Below, one piece after another: positions 8,987-20,700 of a stretch of DNA of 64,000 nucleotides. The position numbers and the translations under genes are program-made. A model generated the notes under the pieces. It saw only the letters and a list, made by a program, of their open reading frames with translations, had not been told where the DNA came from and made no database searches. Every line of letters begins with the position of its first letter. The stretch's first letter is position 1. This DNA comes from Desulfobacteraceae bacterium (GTDB lineage Bacteria > Desulfobacterota > Desulfobacteria > Desulfobacterales > Desulfosalsimonadaceae). The stretch is taken from positions 62,001 through 126,000 of the forward strand of contig QZKW01000082.1 in assembly GCA_003599885.1 (NCBI GenBank), given 5' to 3'.

Positions 8987-10828
8987 GTGCCGGACATGGC
9001 GTTATTTGAGCGATTGCGGAAAATCTTCGGAATTTATGCTGCGCAGATTCAGGCTTTTAATATTCTGAAGGCCGGGAAATGGAGTATTTTGTTCGTTCTG
9101 ATCGGGATCATTGCCGGTCTGGGATCAATCGTATTTCATTCCCTGTGTGAACTGGGCAGCCATTATTTTATGGATATGATGGCCGGGTACCGTCCGCCCC
9201 TGGCTACCGGAGAACAACATTTGCTTCATCCCACCAGCACCCTGTTTAACCGGTGGGTGCTTCTGTTTTTGCCGGCACTGGGCGGGTTGGTCAGCGGGTT
9301 TCTGGTATACCAGTTCGCGCCCGAGGCGGAAGGGCATGGGACGGATGCGGCCATTGACGCCTACCATAACAAGAAAGGGTTGATCCGGGGCCGTATTCCC
9401 ATTATCAAAACCATCGCATCCGCCATTACGCTGACAACCGGCGGTTCCGGCGGGCGGGAAGGCCCCATCGCCCAGATTGGTGCTGGATTCGGGTCTTTTC
9501 TGGCCACCCGGCTGAAGATGTCCGACCGGGAACGCCGGATCATGCTGGCGGCCGGTATCGGTGCGGGCATCGGCAGTATTTTCCGGGCGCCGCTGGCCGG
9601 TGCGTTGTTCGCTTCGGAAGTCCTGTACCGCGATCCGGATTTTGAGTCTGAAGTTATTATTCCCGCCGGCATATCATCGGTCATCGCCTATTGTATTTTT
9701 TGCATGGTGTTCGGGTGGGGATCGCTTTTTGAAACCCCGCCGGACATGGTGTTTGAGAACCCTCTGGAACTGGGGCCTTATATCGTGCTGGCATTTGTTC
9801 TGGCAGTCGCGGGTGTTCTGTATATCAAAACATTCTATGGCATAACCGGCGCCTTTCGGTCCCTGCGGCTGCCCAATCATATCAAGCCGGCGATTGGCGG
9901 ACTGTGTACCGGCCTCATCGGGTTTTTCCTCCCCTACACCCTTGCATTCGGATACGGATATGTGCAACTGGCCCTGTTCAACGCTCCGGAAATGACCATC
10001 ACCGCCTTATTTCTTCTGGCCATTGGGAAAATTCTCACCACATCCTTTTCCATCGGGTCCGGCGGCAGCGGCGGCGTTTTCGGCCCGTCCGTGGTCATCG
10101 GCGGCGCCATGGGTGGCGTTGTGGGAAAATTATTTCATCAGGTCATTCCGGGAATCGTCACCCATCCGGAATCGTTTATTGTGGTGGGGATGGCCGGGTT
10201 TTTCACGGCTGTGTCCAATACGCCGATTTCCACCATTATATTTGTCAGCGAAATGACCGATTCCTATCAGCTTCTGCTGCCCAGCCTGTTTGTCTGCTCC
10301 ATTGCCTATGTGTTGACCAGCCCCTGGAGCATATACCGGAAACAGGTCAAGAGCCGGGCGGCATCTCCTGCCCATGCCGGTGAATTCATGGTGGATATTC
10401 TGCAGATGATCAAGGTGCAGGACCTGAAACACCTGGTGAAAAAAGTGGAAGGGATTCCCCAGAACATGCCATTTGTGGATTTTAAATATTTTTTTTCCCG
10501 CACCAAGCAGCATTATTTTCCGGTGATGGATGAAAATAGCCGGATGGTCGGTATTTTTTCCAGCACGGATATCCGGGGGGTGTTGTTTGCCCCGGAGATC
10601 GAACACCTGGTGGTCATGAAGGATATTGCCAACAGCGATGTGGTCACCACCAATATGACGGAAGACTTAAATACCGTTCTGCAGAAATTTACGATTAAAA
10701 ATATCGACTCCCTGCCCGTGGTTCAGGCGGATGACCCGGGAATTCTGATGGGGATGCTGAGCCGCCGGGATGTGATTGCGTTCTATAACCGCCAGATTGA
10801 GCGGTTAAGGGGAAATCAGATGGTGTAA
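8987..10828 (+). CDS. ClC-family chloride channel/antiporter with CBS pair
   Basis: Inner-membrane ClC protein of 613 residues. The selectivity motifs GSGGREGP (about residue 150) and GSGGSGGVFGPS (about 360) are intact, flanked by many hydrophobic helices. The C-terminal 160 residues form two CBS domains (for example YFPVMDENSRMVGIFSS and DSLPVVQADDPGILMGMLSRRDV), expected to sense a nucleotide. The start may be GTG 8987 or ATG 8996; there is only a weak ribosome site. It stands alone on the plus strand. Confidence 0.93.
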   Translation: MPDMALFERLRKIFGIYAAQIQAFNILKAGKWSILFVLIGIIAGLGSIVFHSLCELGSHYFMDMMAGYRPPLATGEQHLLHPTSTLFNRWVLLFLPALGGLVSGFLVYQFAPEAEGHGTDAAIDAYHNKKGLIRGRIPIIKTIASAITLTTGGSGGREGPIAQIGAGFGSFLATRLKMSDRERRIMLAAGIGAGIGSIFRAPLAGALFASEVLYRDPDFESEVIIPAGISSVIAYCIFCMVFGWGSLFETPPDMVFENPLELGPYIVLAFVLAVAGVLYIKTFYGITGAFRSLRLPNHIKPAIGGLCTGLIGFFLPYTLAFGYGYVQLALFNAPEMTITALFLLAIGKILTTSFSIGSGGSGGVFGPSVVIGGAMGGVVGKLFHQVIPGIVTHPESFIVVGMAGFFTAVSNTPISTIIFVSEMTDSYQLLLPSLFVCSIAYVLTSPWSIYRKQVKSRAASPAHAGEFMVDILQMIKVQDLKHLVKKVEGIPQNMPFVDFKYFFSRTKQHYFPVMDENSRMVGIFSSTDIRGVLFAPEIEHLVVMKDIANSDVVTTNMTEDLNTVLQKFTIKNIDSLPVVQADDPGILMGMLSRRDVIAFYNRQIERLRGNQMV

Positions 10829-10877
10829 TCGGCATTGCTAACGAGTTACCCGGCAAAAAATAAAAGGAGAGCAATTC

Positions 10878-11648
10878 ATGAATATTCAAAATTGTGTGGC
10901 AGTTGTCTCAGGCGGCGCATCGGGTCTTGGAGAGGCCGTGGTGCGGGATATGGTGGCAAAAGGCGGCAAAGCGGCGATTTTCGATTTTGATGCCGGTAAT
11001 GGGGAGAAGCTGGCAGCGGAATTGGGCGATGCCGTGATCTTCTGCAAAACGGATGTGGCCGATGGAGACAGCGTGAAAACAGCCATTGACCAGACCATGG
11101 CCGCATTTGGGGCCATTCATTTTGCGGTTAATTGCGCCGGGGTTGCATCCCCTAAGAAAGTGATCGATAAACAAGGCAATCCCATTTCGATTGATTTCTT
11201 CAACAGGGTCTTGCAGATTAATCTGGTGGGCACCATGAATGTCATTCGCCTGGCAGCTGTGGAAATGTGCAAAAATATTCCCAACGATGACGGCGAGAAA
11301 GGGGTTGTCATCAATGTGGCATCGGTTGCCGCATTTGAAGGTCAGGTGGGGCAGGCGGCCTACAGCGCTTCCAAAGCCGGTATCGTGGGAATGGCGCTTC
11401 CTCTTGCCCGCGAGTTTGCGGATTATGGTATCCGGGTAAACACCATCGCGCCCGGTATATTTATGACCCCCATGATGGCCGGTCTTCCGGAAAATACCCA
11501 GCAGTCTCTGGCAAAGATGATGCCATTCCCCAAACGGTTGGGAAAACCGGAAGAATTTGCGCACCTCGTCCGCCATGTCATTGAAAATCCGATGATTAAC
11601 GCGGAAGTGATCCGTCTGGATGCAGCGCTCCGGATGGCCGCGAAATAG
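10878..11648 (+). CDS. Short-chain dehydrogenase, HSD10-like 3-hydroxyacyl-CoA dehydrogenase
   Basis: NAD-dependent SDR of 256 residues. GGASGLGEA is the nucleotide-binding motif, NCAGVA follows, and the catalytic Ser/Tyr/Lys are in NVASVAAFEGQ...YSASKAG. The spacing and the segment NCAGVASPKKVIDKQGNP resemble type II 3-hydroxyacyl-CoA dehydrogenases (HSD17B10 group), so a role in fatty acid or branched-chain acyl-CoA oxidation is likely. Good AAAGGAGAG ribosome site. No neighbouring beta-oxidation genes are present to confirm the substrate. Confidence 0.85.
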   Translation: MNIQNCVAVVSGGASGLGEAVVRDMVAKGGKAAIFDFDAGNGEKLAAELGDAVIFCKTDVADGDSVKTAIDQTMAAFGAIHFAVNCAGVASPKKVIDKQGNPISIDFFNRVLQINLVGTMNVIRLAAVEMCKNIPNDDGEKGVVINVASVAAFEGQVGQAAYSASKAGIVGMALPLAREFADYGIRVNTIAPGIFMTPMMAGLPENTQQSLAKMMPFPKRLGKPEEFAHLVRHVIENPMINAEVIRLDAALRMAAK

Positions 11649-11767
11649 AATCAAGGCCGGAAAAAGGTATGTCCCCGGTTCTCAATATGATCCATTGCAA
11701 ATAAATTAATTATGTGGAAAAGTCTTTTTCGTCTCAGTTTTGAAGTCCCTCCAATACAGGTAAAAAA

Positions 11768-13693
11768 TTGAAAAATAACGGACAATTATTCCAAAACGGC
11801 CGGGCAAAATCTTCTGAATACACCGCCGCATCTGTCGAGGTTCTGGAAGGTCTGGACCCGGTCAGGCGTCGGCCGGGCATGTACACGGATACCTCCCGGC
11901 CGAACCATCTGGCTCAGGAAGTCATTGATAACAGCACGGATGAGGCCATTTCCGGCTATGCCGACCGCATTGAGGTGGTGCTGTTTGAAGACGGTTCGAT
12001 CCAGGTCGCGGACAACGGGCGCGGAATGCCGGTGGATCTTCATCCCACGGAAAAAATTTCAGGGGTTGAGGTAATTATGACCCGGCTGCATGCCGGCGCC
12101 AAATTTTCCAACAAGGATTACCACTTTTCCGGCGGCCTGCACGGCGTGGGCGTATCGGTGGTGAACGCGCTTTCCAAACGCCTGGAGGTTGAGATTTACC
12201 GGGATGGAAAGCAATATGAAATCGCCTTTGAGGGCGGGAATAAGGTTCGGGATCTGGAAGAAACCGGAACTGTGGGCCAACGGCGCACCGGCACCAAACT
12301 GAGGTTCTGGCCGGACCCCCAGTATTTTGATTCAATCACCTATTCAATTCCCAAGCTGAAACACAACCTCCGGGCCAAGGCCGTCCTCTGTCCGGGCCTG
12401 ACGGTGAAATTTGAAGATAAAATTTCAAATGAAACCGAGACCTGGCTTTTCAAGACCGGGCTGGGCGAATACCTTGTCAACAGCCTGGACGGATATGAAA
12501 TCGTGCCGCAAACCCCTTTTGCCGGGGAAATTGAAGGTCAGGACGAATATGTCTCCTGGGCTGCGGTCTGGCTGTCAAACGGCGGGGAGGCGGTCTGCGA
12601 AAGTTATGTCAACCTGATTCCCACCACCCAGGGCGGCACCCATGTCAATGGGTTAAGACAGGGACTTTTGACCGCCCTGCGGGATTTTTGCGACCTGCGC
12701 AAGCTCCTGCCCAGGGGAATCAAATTGTCCCCGGATGATGTATGGGAAAAATGCGCGTACGTCCTGTCGGTGAAAATGACGGAACCCCGGTTTTCCGGCC
12801 AGACCAAGGAGCGGCTTTCATCCCGGGAAAGCGCGGCCTTTGTCGCGACGGCCGTCAAGGACGCCTTTACCTTCTGGCTGAACCACCATCCGGAAATCGG
12901 AGAGCAGATTGCCGAAATCGCCATTGACTCGGCCCGGCGGCGGATCAAGCTCGACAAAAAAGTGGTGCGCAAGAAGGCAACGAGCGGTCCCACGCTGCCG
13001 GGAAAACTGTCCGACTGCATCAGCCAGGAATTTGAGCAGTGCGAACTTTTTCTGGTGGAGGGTGATTCCGCCGGCGGATCGGCCAAACAGGCCCGAAACC
13101 GGAACACCCAGGCCATTCTGCCCCTGCGCGGGAAAATTTTAAACACCTGGGAGATCGATTCCGAATCGATTTTATCCTCCAAAGAAGTCCACGATATTGC
13201 CGTTGCCATCGGGGTCGATCCCGGCTCATCCAATATCAGCGGTCTCCGGTATGGAAAAAACATCATCATGACCGATGCGGACTCCGACGGTCTGCATATC
13301 GCCACCCTGTTGTGCGCACTTTTCCTGAAACACTTCAAGCCGCTGGTCACGGCCGGGCACGTTTATGTGGCCCTGCCGCCGCTTTATCGCATCGATATCG
13401 GCAAGCAGGTCTATTATGCCTTGGATGAAATCGAAAAAGACGGCATTCTGAAAAAAGCTGAAACAAAAAAGCAGAAACCCAATGTTCAGCGATTCAAGGG
13501 GCTGGGGGAAATGAATCCCTCCCAGTTGCGCGAAACCACAATGGATCCGGATACCCGCCGGCTGGTTCAGCTGACCATCGATGAAGAGAACACGGAGGCT
13601 CTGTATGCCGTGATGAATATGATGCTGGGTAAAAAGCATGCCGGCGCCCGTAAAGAGTGGCTGGAAGAAAAAGGGAATCTGGTGGACATATGA
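11768..13693 (+). CDS. parE: DNA topoisomerase IV subunit B
   Basis: ATPase subunit of topoisomerase IV (641 residues) acting in chromosome decatenation. GHKL ATPase motifs are VIDNSTDEA and [15 protein letters not shown]; the TOPRIM motif [15 protein letters not shown] and MTDADSDG are intact, and the C-terminal [11 protein letters not shown] is present. The start is a TTG preceded by ACAGG. The gene overlaps parC by ATGA, so the two are translationally coupled. The length, without the long GyrB insert, and the pairing with parC favour ParE over GyrB. Confidence 0.93.
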   Translation: MKNNGQLFQNGRAKSSEYTAASVEVLEGLDPVRRRPGMYTDTSRPNHLAQEVIDNSTDEAISGYADRIEVVLFEDGSIQVADNGRGMPVDLHPTEKISGVEVIMTRLHAGAKFSNKDYHFSGGLHGVGVSVVNALSKRLEVEIYRDGKQYEIAFEGGNKVRDLEETGTVGQRRTGTKLRFWPDPQYFDSITYSIPKLKHNLRAKAVLCPGLTVKFEDKISNETETWLFKTGLGEYLVNSLDGYEIVPQTPFAGEIEGQDEYVSWAAVWLSNGGEAVCESYVNLIPTTQGGTHVNGLRQGLLTALRDFCDLRKLLPRGIKLSPDDVWEKCAYVLSVKMTEPRFSGQTKERLSSRESAAFVATAVKDAFTFWLNHHPEIGEQIAEIAIDSARRRIKLDKKVVRKKATSGPTLPGKLSDCISQEFEQCELFLVEGDSAGGSAKQARNRNTQAILPLRGKILNTWEIDSESILSSKEVHDIAVAIGVDPGSSNISGLRYGKNIIMTDADSDGLHIATLLCALFLKHFKPLVTAGHVYVALPPLYRIDIGKQVYYALDEIEKDGILKKAETKKQKPNVQRFKGLGEMNPSQLRETTMDPDTRRLVQLTIDEENTEALYAVMNMMLGKKHAGARKEWLEEKGNLVDI

Positions 13694-15987
13694 GCGATAT
13701 TTCACAAAACGGAACCGAAGTGCTCCTGATTCACGAATATTCTGAAAAAGCCTACCTCAATTATGCCATGTCCGTGATCATGAACCGGGCCCTGCCGTTT
13801 ATCGGCGACGGCCTGAAGCCCGTCCAGCGCCGGGTGCTGTATGCCATGTCCGAACTGGGCCTCAAGAGCACGGCCAAATATAAAAAATCGGCCCGCACCG
13901 TCGGCGACGTGCTGGGCAAATTTCACCCCCACGGGGATTCGGCCTGTTATGAGGCCATGGTGTTGATGGCCCAGCCGTTTTCCTACCGGTATCCGTTAAT
14001 TGACGGGCAGGGCAACTGGGGATGCGTCGATGATCCCAAATCATTCGCCGCCATGCGCTATACCGAAGCCAAACTGTCCGCCTTTGCCGATATATTCCTC
14101 TCCGAGGTGGGCATGGGCACGGTGGAATGGGTGCCCAATTTTGACGGCACGCTCCGGGAGCCGGGCACGCTTCCGGCGCGGCTGCCCAATATTCTCTTAA
14201 ACGGAACCATGGGAATTGCCGTGGGCATGGCCACCGACATCCCGCCGCATAATATCCAGGAAGTGGTGGACGCCTGTGTCCATCTGCTGGATCATCCAGA
14301 GGCAACGCTTGAAGAGGTGTGCCAATATATCCAGAGCCCGGATTATCCGGGGGGAGCGGAGATTATCTCTTCACGGCAAGAGATTGTTTCTATCTACCGG
14401 ACCGGTTATGGGACGATCCGGCTGCGCGCCTTGTGGAGTGCGGAAAATGGGGACATTGTGATATCGGAAATGCCCCACCAGATTTCTCCGGCAAAGATTA
14501 TTGAGCAGATTGCGGCCCAGATGGAAGCCAAAAAACTGCCCATGGTGACCGATATCCGGGATGAATCGGACCACGAGGAACCGGTCAGGATTGTCCTGAC
14601 GCTCTCTTCAAGCCGCGTGGACCGAGATGCCCTCATGCTGCACCTGTTTGCCACCACCGATCTTGAGAATACCTGCCGTGTGAACCTCAACATGATCGGC
14701 CTGGACCGCAAACCAAAAGTCAAGGGACTGGTTGACCTGCTTTCCGAATGGCTGCGCTTCCGCATTGAAACGGTCAGGCAGCGGCTTTCCCATCGCCTGG
14801 AACAGGTGATGGAGCGGCTGCACATATTAGACGGCCTGCTCATCGCCTATCTGAACTTGGACCGGGTGATTGCCATCATCCGTCAAAACGATGAGCCAAA
14901 GCCTATCCTGATGGCGGAATTTAACCTTACCGACATCCAGGCGGAAGCCATTCTTCAGTTGCGGTTGCGGCATCTGGCAAAGCTGGAAGAATTCAAAATC
15001 AGGACCGAGCATGACGCCCTGGAGGAAGAGCGGATTGCGATTGAGAAGATTTTAAATTCAGAAACTCGGCTTAAAACACTCGTCCGGAAAGAGCTGCAGG
15101 CGGATGCCAAAGCGTTCGGCAATCCGCGCCGGACAAAAATCGTCGAGCGTGAAGAGGCAAAAGTCATTGCCGCCATCGATTCGGGGCCGGTGGAGCCGGT
15201 CACCGTCATCCTGTCCCGTCAGGGCTGGGTCCGGATGGCCAAAGGCTTTGATGTCAAACCCGAGGAGCTCAACTATAAATCGGGTGACGGTTTCCTTGCC
15301 GCGGCAAAGGGCCGGAGCAACCAGTCGGCCATGTTCCTGGATACCACCGGCAGATCCTATGCAGTGCCGGTAAACGGCATGCCGTCTGCCCGCAGTTACG
15401 GCACGCCGCTCACCGGGTACTTCAGGAATCCCGCCCAGTCACAGTTTATCGCAGTGATTATGGGGGCCCCCACGCAAAAGCTTTTGGTCGCCAGTACCGC
15501 CGGTTACGGGTTCGTCACGGAAATAGAGAATCTATACACCCGGAACCAGAAGGGAAAGGCCCTCATCAGCCTGCCGGAAGGGGCGCAGCCGATGGTGCCA
15601 ATTCATATTGCGGGCAACATGGCCAGCCTGTATGTGGTATCCATCACCAATAACGGCCGCATGCTGGCGTTTCCGTTAAAGGAACTGCCGGAGCTGCCCA
15701 AAGGCAAGGGGAATAAAATCATCAATGTGCTGGCCAAGGATTTTAAGGCGGGTACTGATTTTATAAAGCACCTGTTTCTGCTCCCCGAAGAAGGCCTGCT
15801 GACACTATTCTCCGGTCGCCGCCATTTTAAGCTGACGCCCGGCAACTTCAGAGAATTTATCGGCAACCGGGCCCAGCGCGGAAAGAGGCTGCCCCGCGGT
15901 TTCCAGAATGTCGATTCCATAGGTGTTGAACTGCCCGTCCAGCAAATCCTTTTTTCGCCGGCCGACCCGCCTCCTGAGCATCCATGA
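13690..15987 (+). CDS. parC: DNA topoisomerase IV subunit A
   Basis: DNA cleavage subunit of topoisomerase IV (765 residues). [15 protein letters not shown] and [19 protein letters not shown] are at the N-terminus and the catalytic Tyr is in [11 protein letters not shown]. The coiled-coil tower is about 360-470 and the C-terminal beta-pinwheel about 510-750. The start ATG at 13690 overlaps the parE stop. The C-terminal domain has no canonical GyrA box (only a QRGKRLPRG stretch), in keeping with ParC. Confidence 0.92.
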   Translation: MSDISQNGTEVLLIHEYSEKAYLNYAMSVIMNRALPFIGDGLKPVQRRVLYAMSELGLKSTAKYKKSARTVGDVLGKFHPHGDSACYEAMVLMAQPFSYRYPLIDGQGNWGCVDDPKSFAAMRYTEAKLSAFADIFLSEVGMGTVEWVPNFDGTLREPGTLPARLPNILLNGTMGIAVGMATDIPPHNIQEVVDACVHLLDHPEATLEEVCQYIQSPDYPGGAEIISSRQEIVSIYRTGYGTIRLRALWSAENGDIVISEMPHQISPAKIIEQIAAQMEAKKLPMVTDIRDESDHEEPVRIVLTLSSSRVDRDALMLHLFATTDLENTCRVNLNMIGLDRKPKVKGLVDLLSEWLRFRIETVRQRLSHRLEQVMERLHILDGLLIAYLNLDRVIAIIRQNDEPKPILMAEFNLTDIQAEAILQLRLRHLAKLEEFKIRTEHDALEEERIAIEKILNSETRLKTLVRKELQADAKAFGNPRRTKIVEREEAKVIAAIDSGPVEPVTVILSRQGWVRMAKGFDVKPEELNYKSGDGFLAAAKGRSNQSAMFLDTTGRSYAVPVNGMPSARSYGTPLTGYFRNPAQSQFIAVIMGAPTQKLLVASTAGYGFVTEIENLYTRNQKGKALISLPEGAQPMVPIHIAGNMASLYVVSITNNGRMLAFPLKELPELPKGKGNKIINVLAKDFKAGTDFIKHLFLLPEEGLLTLFSGRRHFKLTPGNFREFIGNRAQRGKRLPRGFQNVDSIGVELPVQQILFSPADPPPEHP

Positions 15988-16074
15988 TTTTTCATTGGAC
16001 TTGAATATCCTTGAAACGCCGGTATAAAAACATTGTAATAAATTTCATTGGAAAAAAAGCGAGACATCAAACAC

Positions 16075-16971
16075 ATGAAAATGACTGTTATGGAAACCAT
16101 TTCTTACCGGGTAATCAAAGCGATATTTGATACGTTTGCCTTGGTGCCCCCCACGGTGGGTGAAAAGATCGCTCTGTTCATCTCTAAAATCTGGTTTGTC
16201 GTGGACAAGAAGCACAGAAAAATGGCAATTGAAAATATCACCCTAGCGTTTGGTGACCAAATGACTGCCCAAGAGATCAACCGCATCGCAAGGAAAACCT
16301 TTTTTTACGTTACTAACATGCTTTTTGAAACCCCCAGAGCGTATGCATGGGAACCCCATGATCTTTCCAAGCATTACACCGTAACAGGGCTTGCCCATTT
16401 AATGAATGCGCAGATGCAGGGCAAGGGCGTTTTGATGATTTCCGGCCATATCGGCAACTGGGAGATATCTGTTCAGCTCAACAATCTTTCCGGCCAGCAA
16501 GTCTGCGGTGTTTACAGAAAGCTTGATTATGCTCCCGGTGAAAGGTATTTCCATGAAAAAAGGGAATCCAAGGGAAGCCGACTCTACCCTCTCAAAGGGG
16601 CGGTGCATTGGATTCTCCATGAGCTTGGTTTGGGGAACTGCATGGCGATGCTCATAGACCAGAATGTCAAACGGCATCAGGGTGTTTTTATTGATTTTTT
16701 TGGAAGAAAAGCTTGTGCCAACTCCGGGCCTGCCTACCTGGCCCTGATGACGGGTGTGCCTGTCATTCCATATTTTTTCGTTCGTGAAAACGGAAAATAC
16801 CGTTTGGAGATTTTACCCGAAGTTCCCGTTGTCAATACCGGTGATTTAGAAAAGGACCTTCTTGTAAACACCCAGAATTTTAACAGAATTATTGAAAATG
16901 TAATTCGGAGATATCCGGATCAGTGGTGCTGGCTTTATAATCGTTGGAAAACCCGGCCCCTGACGGATTAA
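16075..16971 (+). CDS. Lipid A biosynthesis acyltransferase (LpxL/HtrB family)
   Basis: Membrane-anchored late acyltransferase adding a secondary acyl chain to lipid A or a related glycolipid. The catalytic H-x4-E motif is HIGNWE, and the downstream DQNVKRHQGVFIDFFG block is typical. The usual family end YPDQWCWLYNRWKTRP is present. The frame is open from a TTG at 16048; I prefer the ATG at 16075. A second family member is at 33728-34645. Confidence 0.9.
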   Translation: MKMTVMETISYRVIKAIFDTFALVPPTVGEKIALFISKIWFVVDKKHRKMAIENITLAFGDQMTAQEINRIARKTFFYVTNMLFETPRAYAWEPHDLSKHYTVTGLAHLMNAQMQGKGVLMISGHIGNWEISVQLNNLSGQQVCGVYRKLDYAPGERYFHEKRESKGSRLYPLKGAVHWILHELGLGNCMAMLIDQNVKRHQGVFIDFFGRKACANSGPAYLALMTGVPVIPYFFVRENGKYRLEILPEVPVVNTGDLEKDLLVNTQNFNRIIENVIRRYPDQWCWLYNRWKTRPLTD

Positions 16972-17069
16972 GCTATTTTTATCAAAAGCCAGACAACCTC
17001 TGTCTATTAGAGACGAATGAGTGAACGTTTCGATTTTTTATAATTGAACAAAGCCTTCCCAAAATCTGC

Positions 17070-17759
17070 TCATTCAAAAATTCTCCAAAGCCTGACTTGC
17101 GATAAATACACAGCCGTCTCCGGTGCATTCTCCGGATGTTTTATTAACGTTGCGATCAGGTCTGTCAGATCTTCAGCAGTATCGATATCCCGCCATTCGG
17201 GAGTCCTGTGGACCGGAAGCCCGGCCGCAACGAACCGGTTCAAGGTGGCTGGCAGCACCTGGTCGCTGCTCCAGGGAATGCCGTCAAATACAGCGGGTGT
17301 AAAGGCTTCGGAGTTGAATCCAATGAGATAATATCCCCCGTCTTTACATGGGCCGATGACGGCAGGATGGTCGGTTAACGCCGCCAGGGCGTCCGTCAGA
17401 ATTTCAGCGGGCAGGTCGGGCAAATCACTGCCGACAAGAACGGCACGCTTGATTCCGGTGCTGAAAACCTCCTGAAACGCCTTTTTCATGCGCTCTCCCA
17501 GATCATCGTCTCCATTTTGCGGGGAACAGACGCGTTCTTCGCCCAGCCAGCGTCTGATCAAAGGTTCCGCATCCGGTGGATCATAAAAAATGTGCAGGGG
17601 AAACTCTGCGGCATCGATTTTCCGGACCAGATCATTCACAAAGCACCGGTAGAGTCCGGCGGCTGCCAAATCGCCCATATTGCTGGCAAGCCGGGTTTTG
17701 ACGTATCCCGCCACCGGCGTTTTGACAAACAGGATGACGCTGGAAGGATCAAGCTTCAT
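17070..17759 (-). CDS. DUF2064 / TIGR04282 glycosyltransferase (arsenosugar-associated type)
   Basis: A 229-residue GT-A fold nucleotidyl/glycosyltransferase of the DUF2064 family. It shows the N-terminal FVKTPVAGYVKTRLA, LVGSDLPDLP as the metal/nucleotide site and GPCKDGGYYLIGF. The start at 17759 overlaps the stop of the upstream fusion gene (TGATG), so it is translationally coupled. Members named TIGR04282 are annotated in arsenosugar biosynthesis; the adjacency to an ArsM-like methyltransferase here supports such a role, which remains inference. Confidence 0.88.
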   Translation of the reverse strand: MKLDPSSVILFVKTPVAGYVKTRLASNMGDLAAAGLYRCFVNDLVRKIDAAEFPLHIFYDPPDAEPLIRRWLGEERVCSPQNGDDDLGERMKKAFQEVFSTGIKRAVLVGSDLPDLPAEILTDALAALTDHPAVIGPCKDGGYYLIGFNSEAFTPAVFDGIPWSSDQVLPATLNRFVAAGLPVHRTPEWRDIDTAEDLTDLIATLIKHPENAPETAVYLSQVRLWRIFE

Positions 17760-20700
17760 CAGATATACGGGCATTTTTTGCCCATGCACTCCTTGTTTTT
17801 TGCCTGCTGGGCACACGCTGTTTTGCCTTTGGCAACCAGGGGAATGGGCAGAATCTGCCGGGACAGGGAGGCTGCGGTTTTGAGCGCGGTCCAGGTTTCC
17901 CGCTGGCAGCACCGGGCTGCGGTGGTGGCGTTGATGGCTCTGCTGACTGTTCCGGTCACTTCCTGAACCAGATTGCGTTCTCCGGGTTTTAAGGGGTTGC
18001 CTTTCAATATCACCGCAAAACCCACCCCAACGCCTAAAGCCGCGCCGCAGGCTCCCCAGAAAGCGCAAATGCCGCCGGGAATGGCGCGTCCCCGTTCGAT
18101 GGCGGTAACAATATCCGCGTCCGACACATCCCCTCCCAGATTCCGGTAAGTGGAAACAATCACTCCCGGCACCGCGAAATGGTGTTCCGGCCCGTGGAGG
18201 GGCATGGCCGGATGGCTGCGGATGGTGTTCAGAAGGTCGATCATGTCGGTCTGCCGGTTCGCCAGGCAGACATGCCGGACCATTTCAAGGGCGTCCTGGC
18301 TGTGGCAGGCGTCGCATACAAAATGGTCCTGTTTGCAGACCGCGTTGGCGGACTTGACTGCTCCACAATAGGCGCAGGATTTGAGGGCGTTGTTTTCCAA
18401 ATATTGCAGAGGCCTGCCGCACACCATGCATTGTGCTGAAAAGCGCGGGGCAGGGGACAGTGACAACCCGATGGTCAGGTTTTGCGGCGGCGATACCTGG
18501 ATTTGGGCCGGGGGCGTAAAACAGGCACAGGCATTTTGGGCCGCGATATTCGCCGCGTTGCCCTCGGCGTCCAGCACAAATACGCTGTCCCCGAAGCGGC
18601 TGGCCATGGCTGCATCCAGAGTTTCGGTATGCCCCCGGACCAGCAGTTTTCCGGAATCCGTGACCACCGCGGCGAAGGGTCCGGGGTAGACGACCGGAAC
18701 GTCCGTTGTCGCGTCCGGTTTGAATGCGGTATAGGTCAGGGAATAAAACCGGTGGCCCCTGACCTCGCGGTAAAAAAACCGTTTCAGGAACTGAATATCC
18801 AAAAATCCGGTGTTTTCCAGTATGGCGGAAAGATAGGGCTGGAGCATGGCGCCGGCAATGCATTCTCCCCGCAGTTGCTCATCATTTAATATCTCCGGCG
18901 GCGGCGGGGTGTCTGTCACCACGTCTGAAATCACGATCCGTCCGCCGGGTTTTAAAATGCGGAAAATCTCAGAAAACGTTTTGCGCTTGTCTTCCGAAAG
19001 GTTGATGACGCAGTTGGAAATCACCACATCCGCCGCATGATCCGAAAGGGGAAGGGTTTCGAGAAATCCTTTTTTAAATTCCACATTTGTGTAGCCAAGA
19101 TGGCGGCTGACATCGGTAAGAGATTTTTCGGCCCGCTCCAGCATGGGGTCCAGCATGTCAATGCCGACAACCCGGCCGTTTTTTCCCACCTGCCGCGATG
19201 CGATGAAGCATTCCATGCCAGCACCCGAGCCCAGATCCACAAGCGTTTCTCCGGGCCTGAGGCCGGCGTCCAGCACCGGGCTGCCGCATCCGTAGGACCG
19301 GATTCTGGCCGATGCCGGGATATGGCTGATGTCCGCTTCCGGATAGCAGACCGGGTTTTTGATGTCCGGATTGGGATCGAGAGCGGCATTGTTGTAAAAC
19401 TGCCCGACTTGTTGACGGTTTGATGACAGGGTAAGCACGCAGTTGGAATGGGTGAAGGCCACGCCGGTGCCGTTATGATCGCATTGCAGCACCCGGTCTC
19501 CCATTTTTATCCGTATCCGGGGAAAGGGGTCGGGCGTTTCACTGTTTGACATTTCAGGACCTGCTGCCCTTGCGATAAGCCACAGGGCCATCCGGTTATA
19601 TAACGGAACATAGGGATCGTGGCCTGCATATGCGCCGCCGGCATAAAAACTGTGGTCCATGTCGCCGCCGCCCACCAGATACCGGAGGGGATCTTTTGCG
19701 AAGTCCGGACTTTCGGCAACCGTCAATGTACGCAACTGGGATAATGCCGGGCTGGTTTGCCAGACGCTTTTAATGCTGTCCCGGATATGACCGCACCGGG
19801 CTTCCGGCTGGCCCACGAGGGCCGGGGTGGGGTATACGGACCCGTCCGGTCCGATGGCCAGGGATTCCCAGCCTGCGCCGCCCAAATCATATTTGGTGCC
19901 TGCGGTGGAAAATATCTGGGATTCGATCTGCCGGATATTGTCGATGGTCACACCGGTTTGTCGGGCCAGGGTTTCCGCATCCGTCAAATGCCTAAAAAGG
20001 GTTGAAGGCTCGGGCATCATGGCGGAAGTCGCGTTACCGGTAACAAACAGCCAGAGATAATGGACTTCAGGGATTCCATAGTCAGCGGCAATCTGAACTA
20101 TGTCGGTCATTTGAGCGGCGTTATCGGCAGTCACGGCCATGGCCAGGGTGACATGAACGCCGGAACCGGATATAAAACCAAGGGTGTCCATCAACCGGCT
20201 GAAAGCGCCTGTGCCGCGGCACCGGTCATGGGTTGCCTGCGTGCCGTCGATGCTGATCTGAAAATGCAGCCGGTCCAGGGGTATCTGGCTGAGCAGGTCT
20301 TTGTGCCGGGAAAGCAGCAGCCCGTTGGTCAGTACCACCAGATGCACGTCATCGGACGTGTTTAGAATCAGCCGGCAGATATCGTCAAACCGGGGGTGTA
20401 TGAGTGGCTCGCCGCCGGTGAGGTAAAACGTCCGCACGCCCAATTGAAAAGCTTCCGCAACACTTTGGGCGATATCCTCCAAGCTGAGCCTTTTTTGATT
20501 CCCGGCAGTGCCGGCGAACAGGCAGTGGCGGCACTGCATATTGCAGTCATCGGTAATATGGAGCCAGCATTCCTTCAGGCGGTCCAGGGACAACACCCGG
20601 CTCCTTCCCGGATAATTACCGGGCCGGGGTTCCGGAAACAGGGACAGAAACTGCCGCGCGCGGATCAGTCCGATATTTTTTCCGCCGTTTAAAGTGCTGA

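Noticed and set aside
11768-15987. GyrB/GyrA instead of ParE/ParC
   Set aside because: Adjacent overlapping genes, lack of the canonical GyrA box and of the GyrB insert point to topoisomerase IV; still not absolutely excluded.
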